Under the pieces are notes generated by a model. It was not told the origin of the DNA. It saw nothing but the letters and a program-made list of their open reading frames with translations, and ran no database searches. A stretch of 64,000 nt of DNA from Citrobacter sp. (GTDB taxonomy: Bacteria; Pseudomonadota; Gammaproteobacteria; Enterobacterales; Enterobacteriaceae). How positions within the stretch are numbered: position 1 is the first letter of the stretch; each line of letters begins with the position of its first letter. The translations under genes and the position numbers were made by a program. Positions 8,429 through 19,289 of this stretch are shown here, one piece after another. Location: contig DXKH01000021.1 of assembly GCA_019415335.1 (NCBI GenBank), positions 82,074 to 146,073 of the forward strand, written 5' to 3'.

Positions 8429-10600
8429 TTATCGCCCGGCGACTTTTGCACGCTTTTTGTTGGCGGCAGGCGTCTGACGTTGATGCCCCACCGGCGTATG
8501 CTTGGTCAGCGCTGGACGGGTATTTCGGTTCTGACGACGTGCTTCACGCATCTCTTCCAGCGTTGGCGCCGGTACCAGGCACTCGCGGCGTCCGCCAATC
8601 AGGTGCTTTTTACCCATCTCTTCCAGCGCCTGACGGATCATCGGCCAGTTTGCCGGATCGTGGTAACGCAGCAGCGCTTTATGCAGACGACGCTGCTTAT
8701 CTCCCTTCGGCACCACCACATCTTCACTCTTATAGCCAATCTTACCCAGTGGGTTTTTGCCGGTGTAATACATGGTGGTCGAGTTGGCCAGCGGCGACGG
8801 ATAGAAGTTCTGCACCTGATCGAGACGGAAACGATGTTTCTTCAACCACAGCGCCAGATTCACCATATCCTCATCACGCGTTCCCGGATGCGCGGAGATG
8901 AAGTACGGGATCAGATACTGCTCTTTCCCGGCCTGTTTCGAGTAGAGATCGAACAGTTCTTTGAAGCGGTCATAGCTGCCCATACCCGGCTTCATCATCT
9001 TCGACAGCGGCCCTTCTTCGGTATGTTCCGGCGCAATCTTCAGGTAACCGCCGACGTGATGGCTCGCCAGCTCTTTGATATAGCGCGGATCTTCCACGGC
9101 GATGTCGTAACGCACGCCGGAGGCGATCAGGATCTTCTTGATACCTTTCAGGTCGCGCGCACGGCGATAGAGGTTGATCGTCGGCTCATGGTTGGTATCC
9201 ATATGCGGACAGATATCCGGATAAACACACGACAGGCGACGACAGGTCTGTTCTGCGCGCGGCGATTTGCAGCGCAGCATGTACATGTTGGCCGTCGGGC
9301 CACCGAGATCGGAGATCACACCGGTAAAGCCCGGAACAGTATCGCGGATCGCTTCGATCTCATTGATGATCGAATCTTCAGAGCGGCTCTGAATAATGCG
9401 TCCTTCGTGTTCGGTGATCGAACAGAACGAGCAACCGCCGAAACAGCCGCGCATGATGTTGATCGAGAAACGAATCATCTCGTAGGCCGGAATGCGACTA
9501 TTGCCGTATGCCGGGTGCGGCACGCGCTTATACGGCAGGGCAAAAACGCTGTCCATCTCTTCGGTTGACAGTGGGATCGCCGGTGGGTTGATCCAGATGT
9601 AGCGATCGCCATGCTTTTGCATCAGCGCACGCGCACAGCCTGGATTGGTTTCATGGTGCAGGATCCGCGAAGCATGTGCATACAGTACTTTGTCGCCCTT
9701 CACTTTTTCAAAGGACGGCAGCAGAACATAAGTCTTTTCCCACGGCTTCGGGCGCGCAGGCTGCACGGTGATGGCTTTCGCTTCCTGCTTTTTCGGCGCA
9801 ACCGGTTTGTTGTCGGCGCACGGTAAATCTTCGCCATACGGATGCGGGATCGGGTCGATTTTTCCCGGTGTATCCAGACGCGTGGAATCGACGCCGCTCC
9901 AGCCAGGCAGTGCTTCTTTCACCATGATTGCGGTATTACGCACATCGCGGATCTGGTCGATGGTTTCTCCCATCGCCAGACGGTGCGCCACTTCCACCAG
10001 CGGACGCTCGCCGTTACCGAACATCAGCATGTCGGCTTTGGAATCCACCAGCACGGAACGGCGCACAGTATCAGACCAGTAATCGTAATGCGCGGTACGA
10101 CGCAGGCTCGCTTCAATACCGCCGAGGATCACCGGCACATCTTTCCACGCCTCTTTACAACGCTGGGTATAGACCAGCGTGGCGCGGTCTGGACGCTTGC
10201 CCGCCACGTTATCCGGGGTATAGGCATCATCATGACGCAGGCGGCGATCGGCGGTGTAGCGGTTGATCATCGAGTCCATGTTGCCGGCAGTGACGCCGAA
10301 GAACAGGTTCGGTTTACCCAGACGCATAAAGTCGTCTTTGCTGTTCCAGTCCGGTTGCGCAATGATGCCGACACGGAAGCCTTGTGCTTCCAGCATTCGG
10401 CCACAAATCGCCATACCGAAACTCGGGTGATCGACATAAGCGTCGCCGGTTACCAGAATAATGTCGCAGCTATCCCAGCCAAGTTGATCCATTTCGTCGC
10501 GTGACATCGGCAAAAAAGGAGCGGGACCAAAACAGGCCGCCCAGTACTGAGGCCAGGAGAAGAGATCTCTGTCTGGCTGGATCAGGGATATTGCGCTCAT
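8429..10600 (-). CDS. ygiQ: UPF0313 radical-SAM protein YgiQ
   Basis: YgiQ is a large radical S-adenosylmethionine protein of unknown reaction. It has 723 aa, slightly shorter than the 739 I recall for E. coli, with the difference in the variable basic C-terminus. The Fe-S cluster motif CxxxCxxC ([17 protein letters not shown]) lies near residue 385. The N-terminal third has the cobalamin-binding-like fold of the family ([19 protein letters not shown] near residue 45). It stands alone between the lipoprotein gene and ftsP. Confidence 0.95.
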   Translation of the reverse strand: MSAISLIQPDRDLFSWPQYWAACFGPAPFLPMSRDEMDQLGWDSCDIILVTGDAYVDHPSFGMAICGRMLEAQGFRVGIIAQPDWNSKDDFMRLGKPNLFFGVTAGNMDSMINRYTADRRLRHDDAYTPDNVAGKRPDRATLVYTQRCKEAWKDVPVILGGIEASLRRTAHYDYWSDTVRRSVLVDSKADMLMFGNGERPLVEVAHRLAMGETIDQIRDVRNTAIMVKEALPGWSGVDSTRLDTPGKIDPIPHPYGEDLPCADNKPVAPKKQEAKAITVQPARPKPWEKTYVLLPSFEKVKGDKVLYAHASRILHHETNPGCARALMQKHGDRYIWINPPAIPLSTEEMDSVFALPYKRVPHPAYGNSRIPAYEMIRFSINIMRGCFGGCSFCSITEHEGRIIQSRSEDSIINEIEAIRDTVPGFTGVISDLGGPTANMYMLRCKSPRAEQTCRRLSCVYPDICPHMDTNHEPTINLYRRARDLKGIKKILIASGVRYDIAVEDPRYIKELASHHVGGYLKIAPEHTEEGPLSKMMKPGMGSYDRFKELFDLYSKQAGKEQYLIPYFISAHPGTRDEDMVNLALWLKKHRFRLDQVQNFYPSPLANSTTMYYTGKNPLGKIGYKSEDVVVPKGDKQRRLHKALLRYHDPANWPMIRQALEEMGKKHLIGGRRECLVPAPTLEEMREARRQNRNTRPALTKHTPVGHQRQTPAANKKRAKVAGR

Positions 10601-10709
10601 AATGCTTCCAAAAATGGTAAAAAAATAATCAAAGGCCGGCGATTATATGCCGGAACGAAAGAGAAATCGAAGGATAATCTCTCTCGCCTGTCAGCGAGAG
10701 AGAGGAGGA

Positions 10710-12122
10710 TTATGCCGCCGGATTCACCAGAATCTGCCCAATAGAACCACGGTCCGCCATTTCCAGCGTCTGGCTGTGGAAGTAGAACGGGAAATGCGCC
10801 CAGGACGGCTGTCCGTAGTAAACCAGCAGCTCTACCTGCCCATCCACCCAGACGGTATCTTTCCAGCCACGATCTTCCGGGAACGGCATCGCACCGTTGA
10901 CGTTACGCACGAGGAACGACACGCCTTCAATATGGAACGACTGCGGCATATCGGCACGCACCGTCCAGCGCTCCCAGGAGCCCTGCTGCGCGGTGATATC
11001 AATGCGGTTGACGTCCCATAATTGGCCATTGATCCCCGGATCGTCGCCCAGACTGATATCGCGACTGCGAATTGGCGTCCCGCTCATGATCTCGGTCGGC
11101 AGCAGACGCATCGGCAAGCTGTCGGTCACCAGCGGCAGCAGGCCAGTTGGGCGCAGCGTTAACACCAGCGTGGACACCAGAATGCTCGACGGTTCAAAGA
11201 AGCCCCGGATTCGGTCGACAATGCTCGCCGCCTCGCCACAGGTAATCGACACTTCATCGCCATTGGTCATATCGACGAGAATTTCGCGGCGCTCTCCGGG
11301 TGCCAGAGACAGCTGTTTTACCGACACCGGGGCAGGCAAAAAGCCCTGATCGCCAGAGATGACATGCAGCGCGCGACCATCACTCATCTGCAACTGATAA
11401 CGACGGGAGTTAGAGGCGTTCAGCAGGCGCAGGCGCACCCAGCCGCGGGACACTTCCACGTAAGGGCTTTGGACGCCGTTGACCAATAGCGTATCGCCGA
11501 CAAAGCCGCCGCTGCCGGGCTCGCTGTATTCCGGCGTACCGAAGTTATCCAGTCGTTTGTCCTGAATCATGATGGGGAAGTCATCAACACCGTAATGGTT
11601 GGGGATCGGCAGCGATTTACTGACCTCATCTTCAACCAGCCACATCCCGGCCAGGCCGTTATAAACCTGCTGCGCGGTACGGTTCGGCGTATTGGCGTGA
11701 TACCACAGCGTAGCGGCGTTCTGACGAATGGGCAGCACCGGCGCCCAGTCCGCATTTGGCGACATCATGCGCGCCGGACCGCCCATCAGCGGACCCGGCA
11801 CCTGCAAACCGGCGATAGTCATCGAGACGTTTTCCGCCAGACGGTTACTGTAGATCAACTTAACGTCATCCCCTTTCCAGACGCGGATCGTCGGACCGAG
11901 GTAACGCCCGTTAACGCCCCAGACCGGCGCACGCGTGCCCTGGGTAAAGGACCAGTGCGAACGTTGCAGCGTCATAAACAGCGGCTGACCCCGGCGGGAC
12001 TCCAGTAGCGGCGGAACGGGCAGCGGCTGTTGCTGACCGGCAGCATTGGCCCTCAGCGGAACCGCACTGGCACACAGCGCGATCCCCGATGCCTGAATGA
12101 ACTGACGCCGACTGAATGACAT
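10710..12122 (-). CDS. ftsP: Cell division protein FtsP (SufI), Tat-exported multicopper-oxidase-like
   Basis: FtsP is a periplasmic protein that stabilises the divisome under stress. It has the multicopper oxidase fold but lacks the copper-binding histidines. The 470 aa begin with a twin-arginine signal (MSFSRRQFIQASGIALCASA, cleavage after about AxA at residue 27). Three cupredoxin domains follow; WYHANTPNRTAQQVYNGLAGMWLVED marks the first. The gene lies 122 bases downstream of plsC on the same strand and is probably co-transcribed with it. Confidence 0.95.
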   Translation of the reverse strand: MSFSRRQFIQASGIALCASAVPLRANAAGQQQPLPVPPLLESRRGQPLFMTLQRSHWSFTQGTRAPVWGVNGRYLGPTIRVWKGDDVKLIYSNRLAENVSMTIAGLQVPGPLMGGPARMMSPNADWAPVLPIRQNAATLWYHANTPNRTAQQVYNGLAGMWLVEDEVSKSLPIPNHYGVDDFPIMIQDKRLDNFGTPEYSEPGSGGFVGDTLLVNGVQSPYVEVSRGWVRLRLLNASNSRRYQLQMSDGRALHVISGDQGFLPAPVSVKQLSLAPGERREILVDMTNGDEVSITCGEAASIVDRIRGFFEPSSILVSTLVLTLRPTGLLPLVTDSLPMRLLPTEIMSGTPIRSRDISLGDDPGINGQLWDVNRIDITAQQGSWERWTVRADMPQSFHIEGVSFLVRNVNGAMPFPEDRGWKDTVWVDGQVELLVYYGQPSWAHFPFYFHSQTLEMADRGSIGQILVNPAA

Positions 12123-12244
12123 ATAAGCTCCATGTAAAACTGGCTAAATTACGGGCAGGAATTCGTTTCCTGCAAAAACTCGTCATACTCCAGGCTGCAT
12201 GTGCGTTGGCTTGCAGCGTGAATGAGTAAGCACTTATCGCTGAA

Positions 12245-12982
12245 TCACACGTTCCCGGCAGCTTCGCGCTCGGCAACTTCTTTATCCAGTTCAGCGATCT
12301 TTTGTTCCATCAACGAGCGGCAGTGCGCGGCCAGTTCACGAACCTGATCTTTACCATACTGACTGATGTCCACCGGCGGCAGCATCTCCACAATCACCAG
12401 ACCATTCTTCAGGCGATTCAGATTAATTTTATTCGAGGTATTGGAAACGCACACCGGAATAATCGGGACACCGGCAGCAATCGCAGCATGAAAAGCCCCG
12501 GTTTTAAACGGCAGCAGTCCGCGACCCCGGCTGCGGGTACCTTCCGGGAACATCCAGATGGAGATACGGCGCTTTTTAAAATGGTTCACCACCTCGGCAA
12601 TGGTGCCGTGCGCTTTTGCGCGGTTATTACGGTCGATCAACAGGTTCCCCGTCAGCCAGTAAAGCTGACCAAAAAACGGGATCCACAGCAGGCTTTTCTT
12701 CCCGACGGTCACGGTGGGCGGCTGCACGATATTCGCGGCGGTCACCATATCGTAGTTATTCTGATGGTTGGCGATATAGATAGCGTTGCCGTAGCTTTCC
12801 GCATCCGCAGGTATACGACACTCCACCTTCAGGCCGAACAACGGTGCCAGACGACCAAACATGTGCCCGAAGGTCGCGACGTGTTTTGGGTTACGCGGGC
12901 TGAGCAGGCAGTAAAGACAACCGAAAACACAAACCAGAATGGAATAGATAACGGTAATAATAAGTCGAAAAATAAATAGCAT
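12245..12982 (-). CDS. plsC: 1-acyl-sn-glycerol-3-phosphate acyltransferase PlsC
   Basis: PlsC acylates lysophosphatidic acid to phosphatidic acid at the inner membrane, the second step of phospholipid synthesis. The 245 aa match E. coli. An N-terminal hydrophobic segment is followed by the catalytic HX4D motif (NHQNNYD near residue 72). The FPEGTRSRG motif near residue 145 binds glycerol phosphate. It lies upstream of ftsP in the same direction. Confidence 0.97.
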   Translation of the reverse strand: MLFIFRLIITVIYSILVCVFGCLYCLLSPRNPKHVATFGHMFGRLAPLFGLKVECRIPADAESYGNAIYIANHQNNYDMVTAANIVQPPTVTVGKKSLLWIPFFGQLYWLTGNLLIDRNNRAKAHGTIAEVVNHFKKRRISIWMFPEGTRSRGRGLLPFKTGAFHAAIAAGVPIIPVCVSNTSNKINLNRLKNGLVIVEMLPPVDISQYGKDQVRELAAHCRSLMEQKIAELDKEVAEREAAGNV

Positions 12983-13150
12983 AACAACCTCTGAAGGCCT
13001 AAGAGCCCGGGATTCTACGTCACCTGCTATCAGGTTAGGGTATTGTTAATGTGGCTCTCTGGAAAACTGTATTGTTAATCGCGACTCACGAATAAACAAC
13101 GGTTTTACGGGAAATTTTACTGTCATCCAGCCTGACGGTATCGTTAAAAC

Positions 13151-13234
13151 CGCAGGCCGGATAAGGTATTCACGCCACCATCCGGCACGATAGTATTGTC
13201 TGATGGCGACGCGTTGCGTCTTATCAGACCTACC
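13151..13234. repeat. REP/BIME block between plsC and parC
   Basis: This block holds two oppositely oriented palindromic units: GCCGGATAAGG...CCATCCGGC, then CTGATGGCGACGCGTTGCG...CTTATCAG. It lies within the 278 bases between plsC and parC and could act in mRNA stability or gyrase binding. I see nothing else in this gap beyond the upstream promoter region of plsC. Confidence 0.75.
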
Positions 13235-13260
13235 TGTGCCTTCAGGCGCTTAACGACATT

Positions 13261-15519
13261 TTACTCTTCGCTGTCACCACTGCTGGCACGACGCGGCGAA
13301 TCGATGTCGATATGATCGATACGCTGTAAACCGCGCATCAACGTCCCGCGACGGCCGCGCTCACCAGTCACTTTCTGCAACTCTTCAGGACGCAGCTTGA
13401 TTTTGCGCTTCCCGACGTGAATGGTCAGCGTGCTTTGCGGCGGCAGAACATAAAGCAGCGCCAGCGCGTCATCACCACGCGCCGCTTCTGCGGACGGAAT
13501 GTTAATGATCTTATTCCCTTTGCCTTTCGACAACTGCGGCAGATCGCTGACCGGGAACATCAGCATACGTCCGGCCGTCGTTATCGCCAGCAGCATATCC
13601 GTTTCATCTTCAATCACCACCGGCGGCATCACACGGGCATTTTCCGGAAGCGTAATGAGCGTCTTACCGGCACGGTTACGCGCCACCAGATCGTTGAACG
13701 TACAGACAAAACCGTAACCCGCATTCGATGCCATCAGCAGTTTCTGCTCATCGCCTTCCATCAGCATATGCTCAACGGTAGCGCCTGGCGGCAGCGTCAG
13801 TTTACCGGTCAACGGCTCACCCTGACCGCGCGCCGACGGCAGCGTGATCGGATCAATGGCGTAACTACGTCCGGTGGTATCGATAAACACCACCGGCTGG
13901 TTACTCTTGCCTTTCACAGCAGATTTATAGCTGTCGCCCGCTTTGTAGTTCAGTCCCTGCGCGTCGATATCATGACCTTTGGCGCTACGCACCCAACCCA
14001 TTTGTGACAGCACGATCGTCACCGGCTCGGACGGCAGCATGTCGTGTTCGCTCATCGCTTTCGCTTCTTCGCGCTCGCGCAGCGGTGAACGACGATCGTC
14101 GCCATAGGCGTCGGCATCCGCCTGCAGTTCTTTCTTCAGCAGGGTATTCATTTTGCGTTCAGACGCGAGGATCGCCTGCAGTTGATCTCGCTCTTTCGCC
14201 AGTTCATCCTGCTCACCGCGAATCTTCATCTCTTCCAGTTTGGCGAGATGACGCAATTTCAGTTCGAGGATCGCTTCAGCCTGCGTTTCGGTGATACCAA
14301 AACGCGACATCAGCGCGGGTTTAGGCTCATCTTCCGTACGGATGATCTCAATGACTTCGTCAATATTGAGAAACGCCACCAGCAAACCTTCCAGGATATG
14401 AAGGCGTTTGAGGACTTTCTCCAGACGATAGTTCAGGCGGCGACGCACGGTATCCCGACGGAACGCCAGCCATTCGGTGAGGATCTCCAGCAGGTTTTTC
14501 ACTGCCGGACGCCCGTCAAGACCGATCATATTGAGGTTAATGCGATAGCTCTTTTCCAGATCGGTGGTGGCAAACAGGTGGTTCATCACCTGCTCCATGT
14601 CCACGCGATTGGAACGCGGCACCACCACCAGACGGGTCGGGTTTTCGTGGTCTGACTCATCGCGCAAATCGTCTACCATCGGCAGCTTTTTATTGCGCAT
14701 CTGGGCCGCGATTTGCTCCAGCACGCGCGCGCCGGAAACCTGGTGCGGCAGCGCGGTAATCACCACCGCGCCGTCCTCTTTCTTCCACACCGCGCGCATG
14801 CGCACGGAGCCGCGCCCATTTTCATAAATTTTACGAATCTCAGCGCGCGGGGTAATGATTTCTGCTTCGGTCGGGTAGTCCGGGCCGTGGACAATATCCA
14901 GCAGCTCGTCCAGCGTCGTTTTCGGCTGCTCAATCAGGGTGATCGCGGCTTTTGCCACTTCACGCAGGTTATGCGGCGGAATATCCGTCGCCATGCCGAC
15001 CGCGATACCCGTCGTGCCGTTAAGCAGGATATTCGGCAGACGCGCGGGCAGCATTTTCGGCTCCTGCATCGTCCCGTCGAAGTTTGGCACCCAGTCAGCG
15101 GTTCCCTGTCCGAGCTCGCTCAGCAGCAGTTCAGCGTATTTTGACAGGCGGGATTCGGTATAACGCATCGCTGCGAAGGATTTCGGATCGTCCGGCGCGC
15201 CCCAGTTCCCCTGGCCATCGACCAGCGGATAGCGGTAAGAGAACGGCTGCGCCATCAGCACCATCGCCTCATAGCAGGCGCTGTCTCCGTGCGGGTGGTA
15301 TTTACCCAGCACGTCGCCGACGGTACGGGCGGATTTTTTAAATTTGGCGCTGGCATTCAGCCCCAGCTCTGACATCGCATAGACGATGCGGCGCTGAACG
15401 GGTTTCAGACCATCACCAATAAACGGCAACGCCCTGTCCATGATGACGTACATGGAGTAATTCAGATAGGCGTTTTCCGTGAATTCATGCAGCGCAAGGC
15501 GCTCTGCCATATCGCTCAT
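13261..15519 (-). CDS. parC: DNA topoisomerase IV subunit A ParC
   Basis: ParC is the DNA-breaking subunit of topoisomerase IV, which decatenates daughter chromosomes with ParE. The 752 aa match the family. The catalytic Tyr120 lies in AAMRYTES. In the quinolone-resistance region ([14 protein letters not shown]) positions 80 and 84 are Ser and Glu, the wild-type residues. The C-terminal beta-pinwheel domain is complete. In E. coli ygiS-mqsRA lie next to it; here ygiW follows directly. Confidence 0.98.
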   Translation of the reverse strand: MSDMAERLALHEFTENAYLNYSMYVIMDRALPFIGDGLKPVQRRIVYAMSELGLNASAKFKKSARTVGDVLGKYHPHGDSACYEAMVLMAQPFSYRYPLVDGQGNWGAPDDPKSFAAMRYTESRLSKYAELLLSELGQGTADWVPNFDGTMQEPKMLPARLPNILLNGTTGIAVGMATDIPPHNLREVAKAAITLIEQPKTTLDELLDIVHGPDYPTEAEIITPRAEIRKIYENGRGSVRMRAVWKKEDGAVVITALPHQVSGARVLEQIAAQMRNKKLPMVDDLRDESDHENPTRLVVVPRSNRVDMEQVMNHLFATTDLEKSYRINLNMIGLDGRPAVKNLLEILTEWLAFRRDTVRRRLNYRLEKVLKRLHILEGLLVAFLNIDEVIEIIRTEDEPKPALMSRFGITETQAEAILELKLRHLAKLEEMKIRGEQDELAKERDQLQAILASERKMNTLLKKELQADADAYGDDRRSPLREREEAKAMSEHDMLPSEPVTIVLSQMGWVRSAKGHDIDAQGLNYKAGDSYKSAVKGKSNQPVVFIDTTGRSYAIDPITLPSARGQGEPLTGKLTLPPGATVEHMLMEGDEQKLLMASNAGYGFVCTFNDLVARNRAGKTLITLPENARVMPPVVIEDETDMLLAITTAGRMLMFPVSDLPQLSKGKGNKIINIPSAEAARGDDALALLYVLPPQSTLTIHVGKRKIKLRPEELQKVTGERGRRGTLMRGLQRIDHIDIDSPRRASSGDSEE

Positions 15520-15613
15520 TAATCGTGATTCCTCAACTGTAAGCCCGCCAGATACCCGGTATCTTTTCAGGCAATATTGCCGCAGATACTACCTTATCTG
15601 ACGCGTTGAGTCA

Positions 15614-15643
15614 CAAAGAAAAGGGCCGCGAACGCGGCCCTGA
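15614..15643 (-). terminator. ygiW terminator
   Basis: On the minus strand GGGCCGCG TT CGCGGCCC is followed by TTTTCTTTG, a classic intrinsic terminator just after the ygiW stop and before parC. Confidence 0.85.
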
Positions 15644-15649
15644 CGGGGA

Positions 15650-16042
15650 TTATTTGCTGACTTTACTGATTTGCTTCACGTCAATTTCAACGGAATTCCA
15701 GTCTTTGTCCACTTCACCCTGAATTTCAACGGTATCTTGTGGGGTAACCGTCACGCCATTCCAGCGTTTGTGGTCGATATCGACATTGATGGTGCCAGTC
15801 GCATCTTTAAACAGATAGAGGTCATCGGAAATACGTTCAACGATGTTGCCGCGCAGCGTCACCCAGGTGTCATCACGCAGGGATTTCGCAATTTCTACCG
15901 TCGTGCTACTACCGTTAGGCCCCTGGAAGCCTCCACTCTGCGTTTGCGTCGCGGACGGGCCAGAAAACCCCCCCTGCTGCGCCGCCAGAACCGGTGCGGA
16001 GCAGAGCGCCATAATGGCAACAATTGCAGCCAGTTTTTTCAT
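15650..16042 (-). CDS. ygiW: Periplasmic OB-fold stress protein YgiW (VisP)
   Basis: YgiW is a periplasmic BOF/OB-fold protein linked to stress tolerance and QseBC signalling in Salmonella and E. coli. I chose the ATG at 16042. AAAGGGAG lies about 8 bases upstream and the product is 130 aa, as in E. coli; upstream ATGs have worse spacing. Residues 1-20 are a Sec signal (ALCSAPVLAAQ). The OB-fold covers about 50-128. It is divergent from qseB, which suggests a shared control region at 16043-16194. Confidence 0.94.
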   Translation of the reverse strand: MKKLAAIVAIMALCSAPVLAAQQGGFSGPSATQTQSGGFQGPNGSSTTVEIAKSLRDDTWVTLRGNIVERISDDLYLFKDATGTINVDIDHKRWNGVTVTPQDTVEIQGEVDKDWNSVEIDVKQISKVSK

Positions 16043-16194
16043 GATCATGTCTCCCTTTGATGTCATTTCACATCCATTAAATACAGTAATCCTTAACGAG
16101 TTCTTAAGGCAAAAAAAAGTCTCATTTTTACTGTACATCGCAGGTGACATCAGGGTTTACTTGCCATTATCACAGCGGGTGCAGGGATGAAAAC

Positions 16195-16860
16195 ATGCGA
16201 ATTTTACTGGTTGAAGATGATGTGCTGATTGGCGACGGCATTAAAACCGGGTTGAGTAAAATGGGCTTTAGCGTCGACTGGTTTACCGACGGTCGTCAGG
16301 GAAAAGAGGCGCTCTACAGCGCGCCTTACGATGCGGTGATCCTCGACCTTACGCTGCCGGGAATGGATGGGCGCGATATTCTGCGCGACTGGCGCGAACA
16401 GGGAAAGCGCGAGCCGGTGCTGATCCTCACCGCGCGCGATGCGCTGGCCGAGCGCGTGGAAGGACTTCGCCTCGGGGCTGATGATTATTTGTGTAAGCCC
16501 TTTGCGCTGATTGAAGTCGCCGCCAGGCTGGAGGCGCTGTTGCGTCGCGCCAGCGGTCAGGCCAGCAGTGAATTGCGCCACGGGCAGGTCACCTTAAATC
16601 CCGGCGATCGGGTTGCGACGCTGGCAGGTGAGCCACTGATCCTCAAGCCAAAAGAATTCGCGCTTCTGGAGTTGCTGATGCGCAATGCCGGGCGCGTACT
16701 GCCGCGCAAGCTCATCGAAGAGAAACTGTATAACTGGGACGAAGAGGTCACCAGCAATGCCGTTGAAGTGCATGTCCACCATCTGCGTCGCAAACTGGGC
16801 AGCGATTTCATTCGCACTGTTCACGGCATCGGCTATACGCTTGGCGAGGCATCCTCGTGA
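16195..16860 (+). CDS. qseB: Response regulator QseB
   Basis: QseB is an OmpR/PhoB-type response regulator that controls flagellar, virulence and its own genes together with QseC. The start at 16195 (after GCAGGGATG) gives 221 aa. The receiver domain holds the acidic pair in LLVEDD and the phospho-acceptor Asp51 in [11 protein letters not shown] winged-helix domain occupies about 125-220 ([13 protein letters not shown]). The stop overlaps the GTG start of qseC, so translation is probably coupled. Confidence 0.96.
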   Translation: MRILLVEDDVLIGDGIKTGLSKMGFSVDWFTDGRQGKEALYSAPYDAVILDLTLPGMDGRDILRDWREQGKREPVLILTARDALAERVEGLRLGADDYLCKPFALIEVAARLEALLRRASGQASSELRHGQVTLNPGDRVATLAGEPLILKPKEFALLELLMRNAGRVLPRKLIEEKLYNWDEEVTSNAVEVHVHHLRRKLGSDFIRTVHGIGYTLGEASS

Positions 16861-18200
16861 CCCGGCGACTCAGCCTGCGTGTCAGGCTTACCCTCATCTT
16901 TTTGATGCTGGCAGCCATTACCTGGGCGGCATCAAGTTTTGTCGCGTGGAAGCAGACCACCGATAACGTTGATGAGCTGTTTGACACCCAGTTGATGCTC
17001 TTCGCCAAGCGCCTGATTACGCTCGATATCAATGAACTGCATGCCACTGAACGGATGGCGCATACGCCGAAAAAATTCAAGCACGGTCATGTTGATGATG
17101 ATGTGCTGACCTTTGCCGTCTACACCACCGACGGCAAGATGATACTGCACGACGGCGATAATGGTCAGAACATCCCCTATAGCTACCGCCGGGAGGGGTT
17201 TGATGACGGCAAGTTGAATGGCGATGACGATAAATGGCGTTTTATCTGGCTGACATCCGCCGACGGTAAGTACCGCATCGTGGTCGGCCAGGAGTGGGAA
17301 TACCGTGAAGATATGGCGCTGGCGATTGTGATGGCGCAACTGGTCCCCTGGCTCATCGCTCTGCCGCTGATGCTATTGTTGCTGATTATGCTACTGCATC
17401 GGGAACTCATGCCGCTGAAAAAACTGGCGCTAGCACTACGCCTGCGCGATCCGGAGTCCAGTGAACCGCTCAGTTCACACGGTGTCCCGAGTGAGGTGCG
17501 CCCGCTGGTCGAATCACTCAACCAGCTTTTTACCCGCACCCATAAGATGATGGTGCGCGAACGACGCTTTACCTCGGACGCCGCCCACGAACTGCGTAGT
17601 CCGCTAACCGCGCTGAAAGTTCAGACGGAGGTGGCGCAGCTTTCTAATGATGATCCGCAGGCGCGGGAGAAAGCGCTGATGCAACTCCACACGGGCATCG
17701 ATCGCGCCACCCGTCTGGTTGACCAACTGCTGACGCTTTCCCGTCTCGACTCGCTGGATAATCTGCAGGATGTCGCCATGCTCTCTCTTGAGGGGGTGCT
17801 TCAGTCTGCAGTGATGGATATCTGGCAACCCGCGCAGCAGGCGCAGATTGATGTACGTTTGCAGATCAACGCCCACAATGTGACGCGCACCGGGCAACCG
17901 CTGCTGCTCAGTCTGCTGGTACGCAATCTGTTGGATAACGCCATCCGCTACAGCCCGAAAGGCAGCGTGGTTGATGTCACGCTCGACGCCTGGCAGTTTA
18001 CCGTCAGAGACAACGGCCCCGGCGTCACGGCGGAAGTCCTGCCCCACATTGGTGAGCGCTTTTATCGCCCGCCCGGACAGCACGTTACCGGCAGCGGGCT
18101 GGGCCTGTCGATTGTCCGCCGCATTGCCACCCTGCACGGAATGACGGTGTCGTTTGGCAATGCGCCAGACGGCGGTTTCATCGCGACAGTGAAGTGGTAA
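16857..18200 (+). CDS. qseC: Sensor histidine kinase QseC
   Basis: QseC is a membrane sensor kinase reported to respond to autoinducer-3 and catecholamines and to phosphorylate QseB. The 447 aa start at a GTG overlapping the qseB stop (GTGA). Transmembrane helices lie at about 12-32 and 157-180 around a periplasmic sensor. The phospho-acceptor histidine is in the [16 protein letters not shown]-box near residue 245. ATP-binding N, G1 and G2 boxes ([29 protein letters not shown]) are intact. The E. coli follow-on gene ygiZ is absent. Confidence 0.96.
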   Translation: MTRRLSLRVRLTLIFLMLAAITWAASSFVAWKQTTDNVDELFDTQLMLFAKRLITLDINELHATERMAHTPKKFKHGHVDDDVLTFAVYTTDGKMILHDGDNGQNIPYSYRREGFDDGKLNGDDDKWRFIWLTSADGKYRIVVGQEWEYREDMALAIVMAQLVPWLIALPLMLLLLIMLLHRELMPLKKLALALRLRDPESSEPLSSHGVPSEVRPLVESLNQLFTRTHKMMVRERRFTSDAAHELRSPLTALKVQTEVAQLSNDDPQAREKALMQLHTGIDRATRLVDQLLTLSRLDSLDNLQDVAMLSLEGVLQSAVMDIWQPAQQAQIDVRLQINAHNVTRTGQPLLLSLLVRNLLDNAIRYSPKGSVVDVTLDAWQFTVRDNGPGVTAEVLPHIGERFYRPPGQHVTGSGLGLSIVRRIATLHGMTVSFGNAPDGGFIATVKW

Positions 18201-18308
18201 TCGTCGATTATTGCGCCAGATGCAAAAGACTTTGCACATTTTGCTAATTTCACCCTACCGCCTGTTGACGTAAAATTAGCCTCAAACGCATTTCTGAGAG
18301 GATTAACA

Positions 18309-18890
18309 ATGAGCAACATCCTGATTATCAACGGCGCGAAAAAATTCGCACACTCCAACGGTCAACTGAACGACACTCTGACGGAAGTCGCTGACGGCAC
18401 TCTGCGCGACCTCGGGCATAACGTCAAAATCGTCCGCGCTGACAGCGATTACGACGTGAAAGAAGAAGTGCAGAACTTCGTCTGGGCGGACGTGGTTATC
18501 TGGCAAATGCCAGGCTGGTGGATGGGTGCGCCGTGGACCGTGAAAAAATACATTGATGACGTGTTCACCGAAGGTCACGGCACACTGTATGCCAGCGATG
18601 GTCGTACTCGCTCAGATGCCTCGAAAAAATACGGTTCCGGCGGTCTGATTCAGGGGAAAAAATACATGCTTTCTCTGACCTGGAACGCACCGATGGAAGC
18701 CTTCACTGATAAAGATCAGTTCTTCCATGGCGTGGGCGTTGATGGCGTTTATCTGCCATTCCATAAGGCGAATCAATTCCTTGGAATGGAAGCGCTGCCG
18801 ACCTTTATTACCAATGACGTCATTAAAATGCCTGATGTACCACGTTCTGTTGCAGAATATCGCGAGCATCTGCAGGCGATTTTTGGTTAA
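18309..18890 (+). CDS. mdaB: NADPH:quinone oxidoreductase MdaB
   Basis: MdaB is an FAD flavodoxin-fold NADPH quinone reductase that protects against oxidative stress by two-electron reduction of quinones. The 193 aa equal the E. coli protein. The N-terminal beta-strand and phosphate-binding segment (ILIINGAKKFAHSNGQLND) and the WQMPGWWMGAPW active-site region are visible. It is followed after 30 bases by ygiN, whose product works on the quinol form, so the two form a plausible quinone redox pair. Confidence 0.96.
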   Translation: MSNILIINGAKKFAHSNGQLNDTLTEVADGTLRDLGHNVKIVRADSDYDVKEEVQNFVWADVVIWQMPGWWMGAPWTVKKYIDDVFTEGHGTLYASDGRTRSDASKKYGSGGLIQGKKYMLSLTWNAPMEAFTDKDQFFHGVGVDGVYLPFHKANQFLGMEALPTFITNDVIKMPDVPRSVAEYREHLQAIFG

Positions 18891-18920
18891 CTAGTAACCT
18901 GGAATTAGAAGGAGTTAACC

Positions 18921-19235
18921 ATGCTTACAGTTATTGCTGAAATCCGCACCCGTCCGGGGCAACATCACCGTCAGGCCGTCCTCGATCAGTTCGCGAAAAT
19001 CGTTCCAACCGTATTGAAAGAAGAAGGCTGCCACGGCTACGCGCCGATGGTCGATCATGCGGCAAACGTGAGTTTCCAGACCATGGCGCCTGATTCAATC
19101 GTAATGATTGAGCAGTGGGAAAGCATCGCGCATCTTGAAGCGCACCTGCAAACCCCACATATGAAAGCTTACAGCGAAGCCGTTAAAGGCGATGTGCTGG
19201 AGATGAATATTCGTATTCTGGAATCCGGTATTTAA
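18921..19235 (+). CDS. ygiN: Quinol monooxygenase YgiN
   Basis: YgiN is a small ABM-fold protein that oxidises menadiol back to the quinone in vitro. The 104 aa start at ATG 18921 after AAGGAGTTAACC. The ferredoxin-like antibiotic-biosynthesis-monooxygenase fold covers the whole chain (TVIAEIRTRPGQ at the start, HLEAHLQTPHMKAY near residue 75). It is co-directional with mdaB and ends before a hairpin. Confidence 0.95.
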   Translation: MLTVIAEIRTRPGQHHRQAVLDQFAKIVPTVLKEEGCHGYAPMVDHAANVSFQTMAPDSIVMIEQWESIAHLEAHLQTPHMKAYSEAVKGDVLEMNIRILESGI

Positions 19236-19249
19236 ACATACCGCATTGC

Positions 19250-19279
19250 GCCGGGTCAGCCATCAGTGTCAGACCCGGC
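19250..19279. terminator. Hairpin after ygiN
   Basis: GCCGGGTC pairs with GACCCGGC around a 14-base loop. It lies between the convergent ygiN and aminotransferase genes and resembles a REP half-unit. It has no T-run of note. Confidence 0.5.
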
Positions 19280-19289
19280 AAAAGCGACC

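Noticed and set aside
8480..9568. A 362-codon open frame on the plus strand antisense to ygiQ
   Set aside because: It lies wholly inside a conserved gene, lacks a ribosome site, and is rich in Arg/His/Gln typical of antisense shadow frames in GC-rich DNA. The same applies to long frames antisense to yqhD, glnE, parC, ttdA and rpoD.
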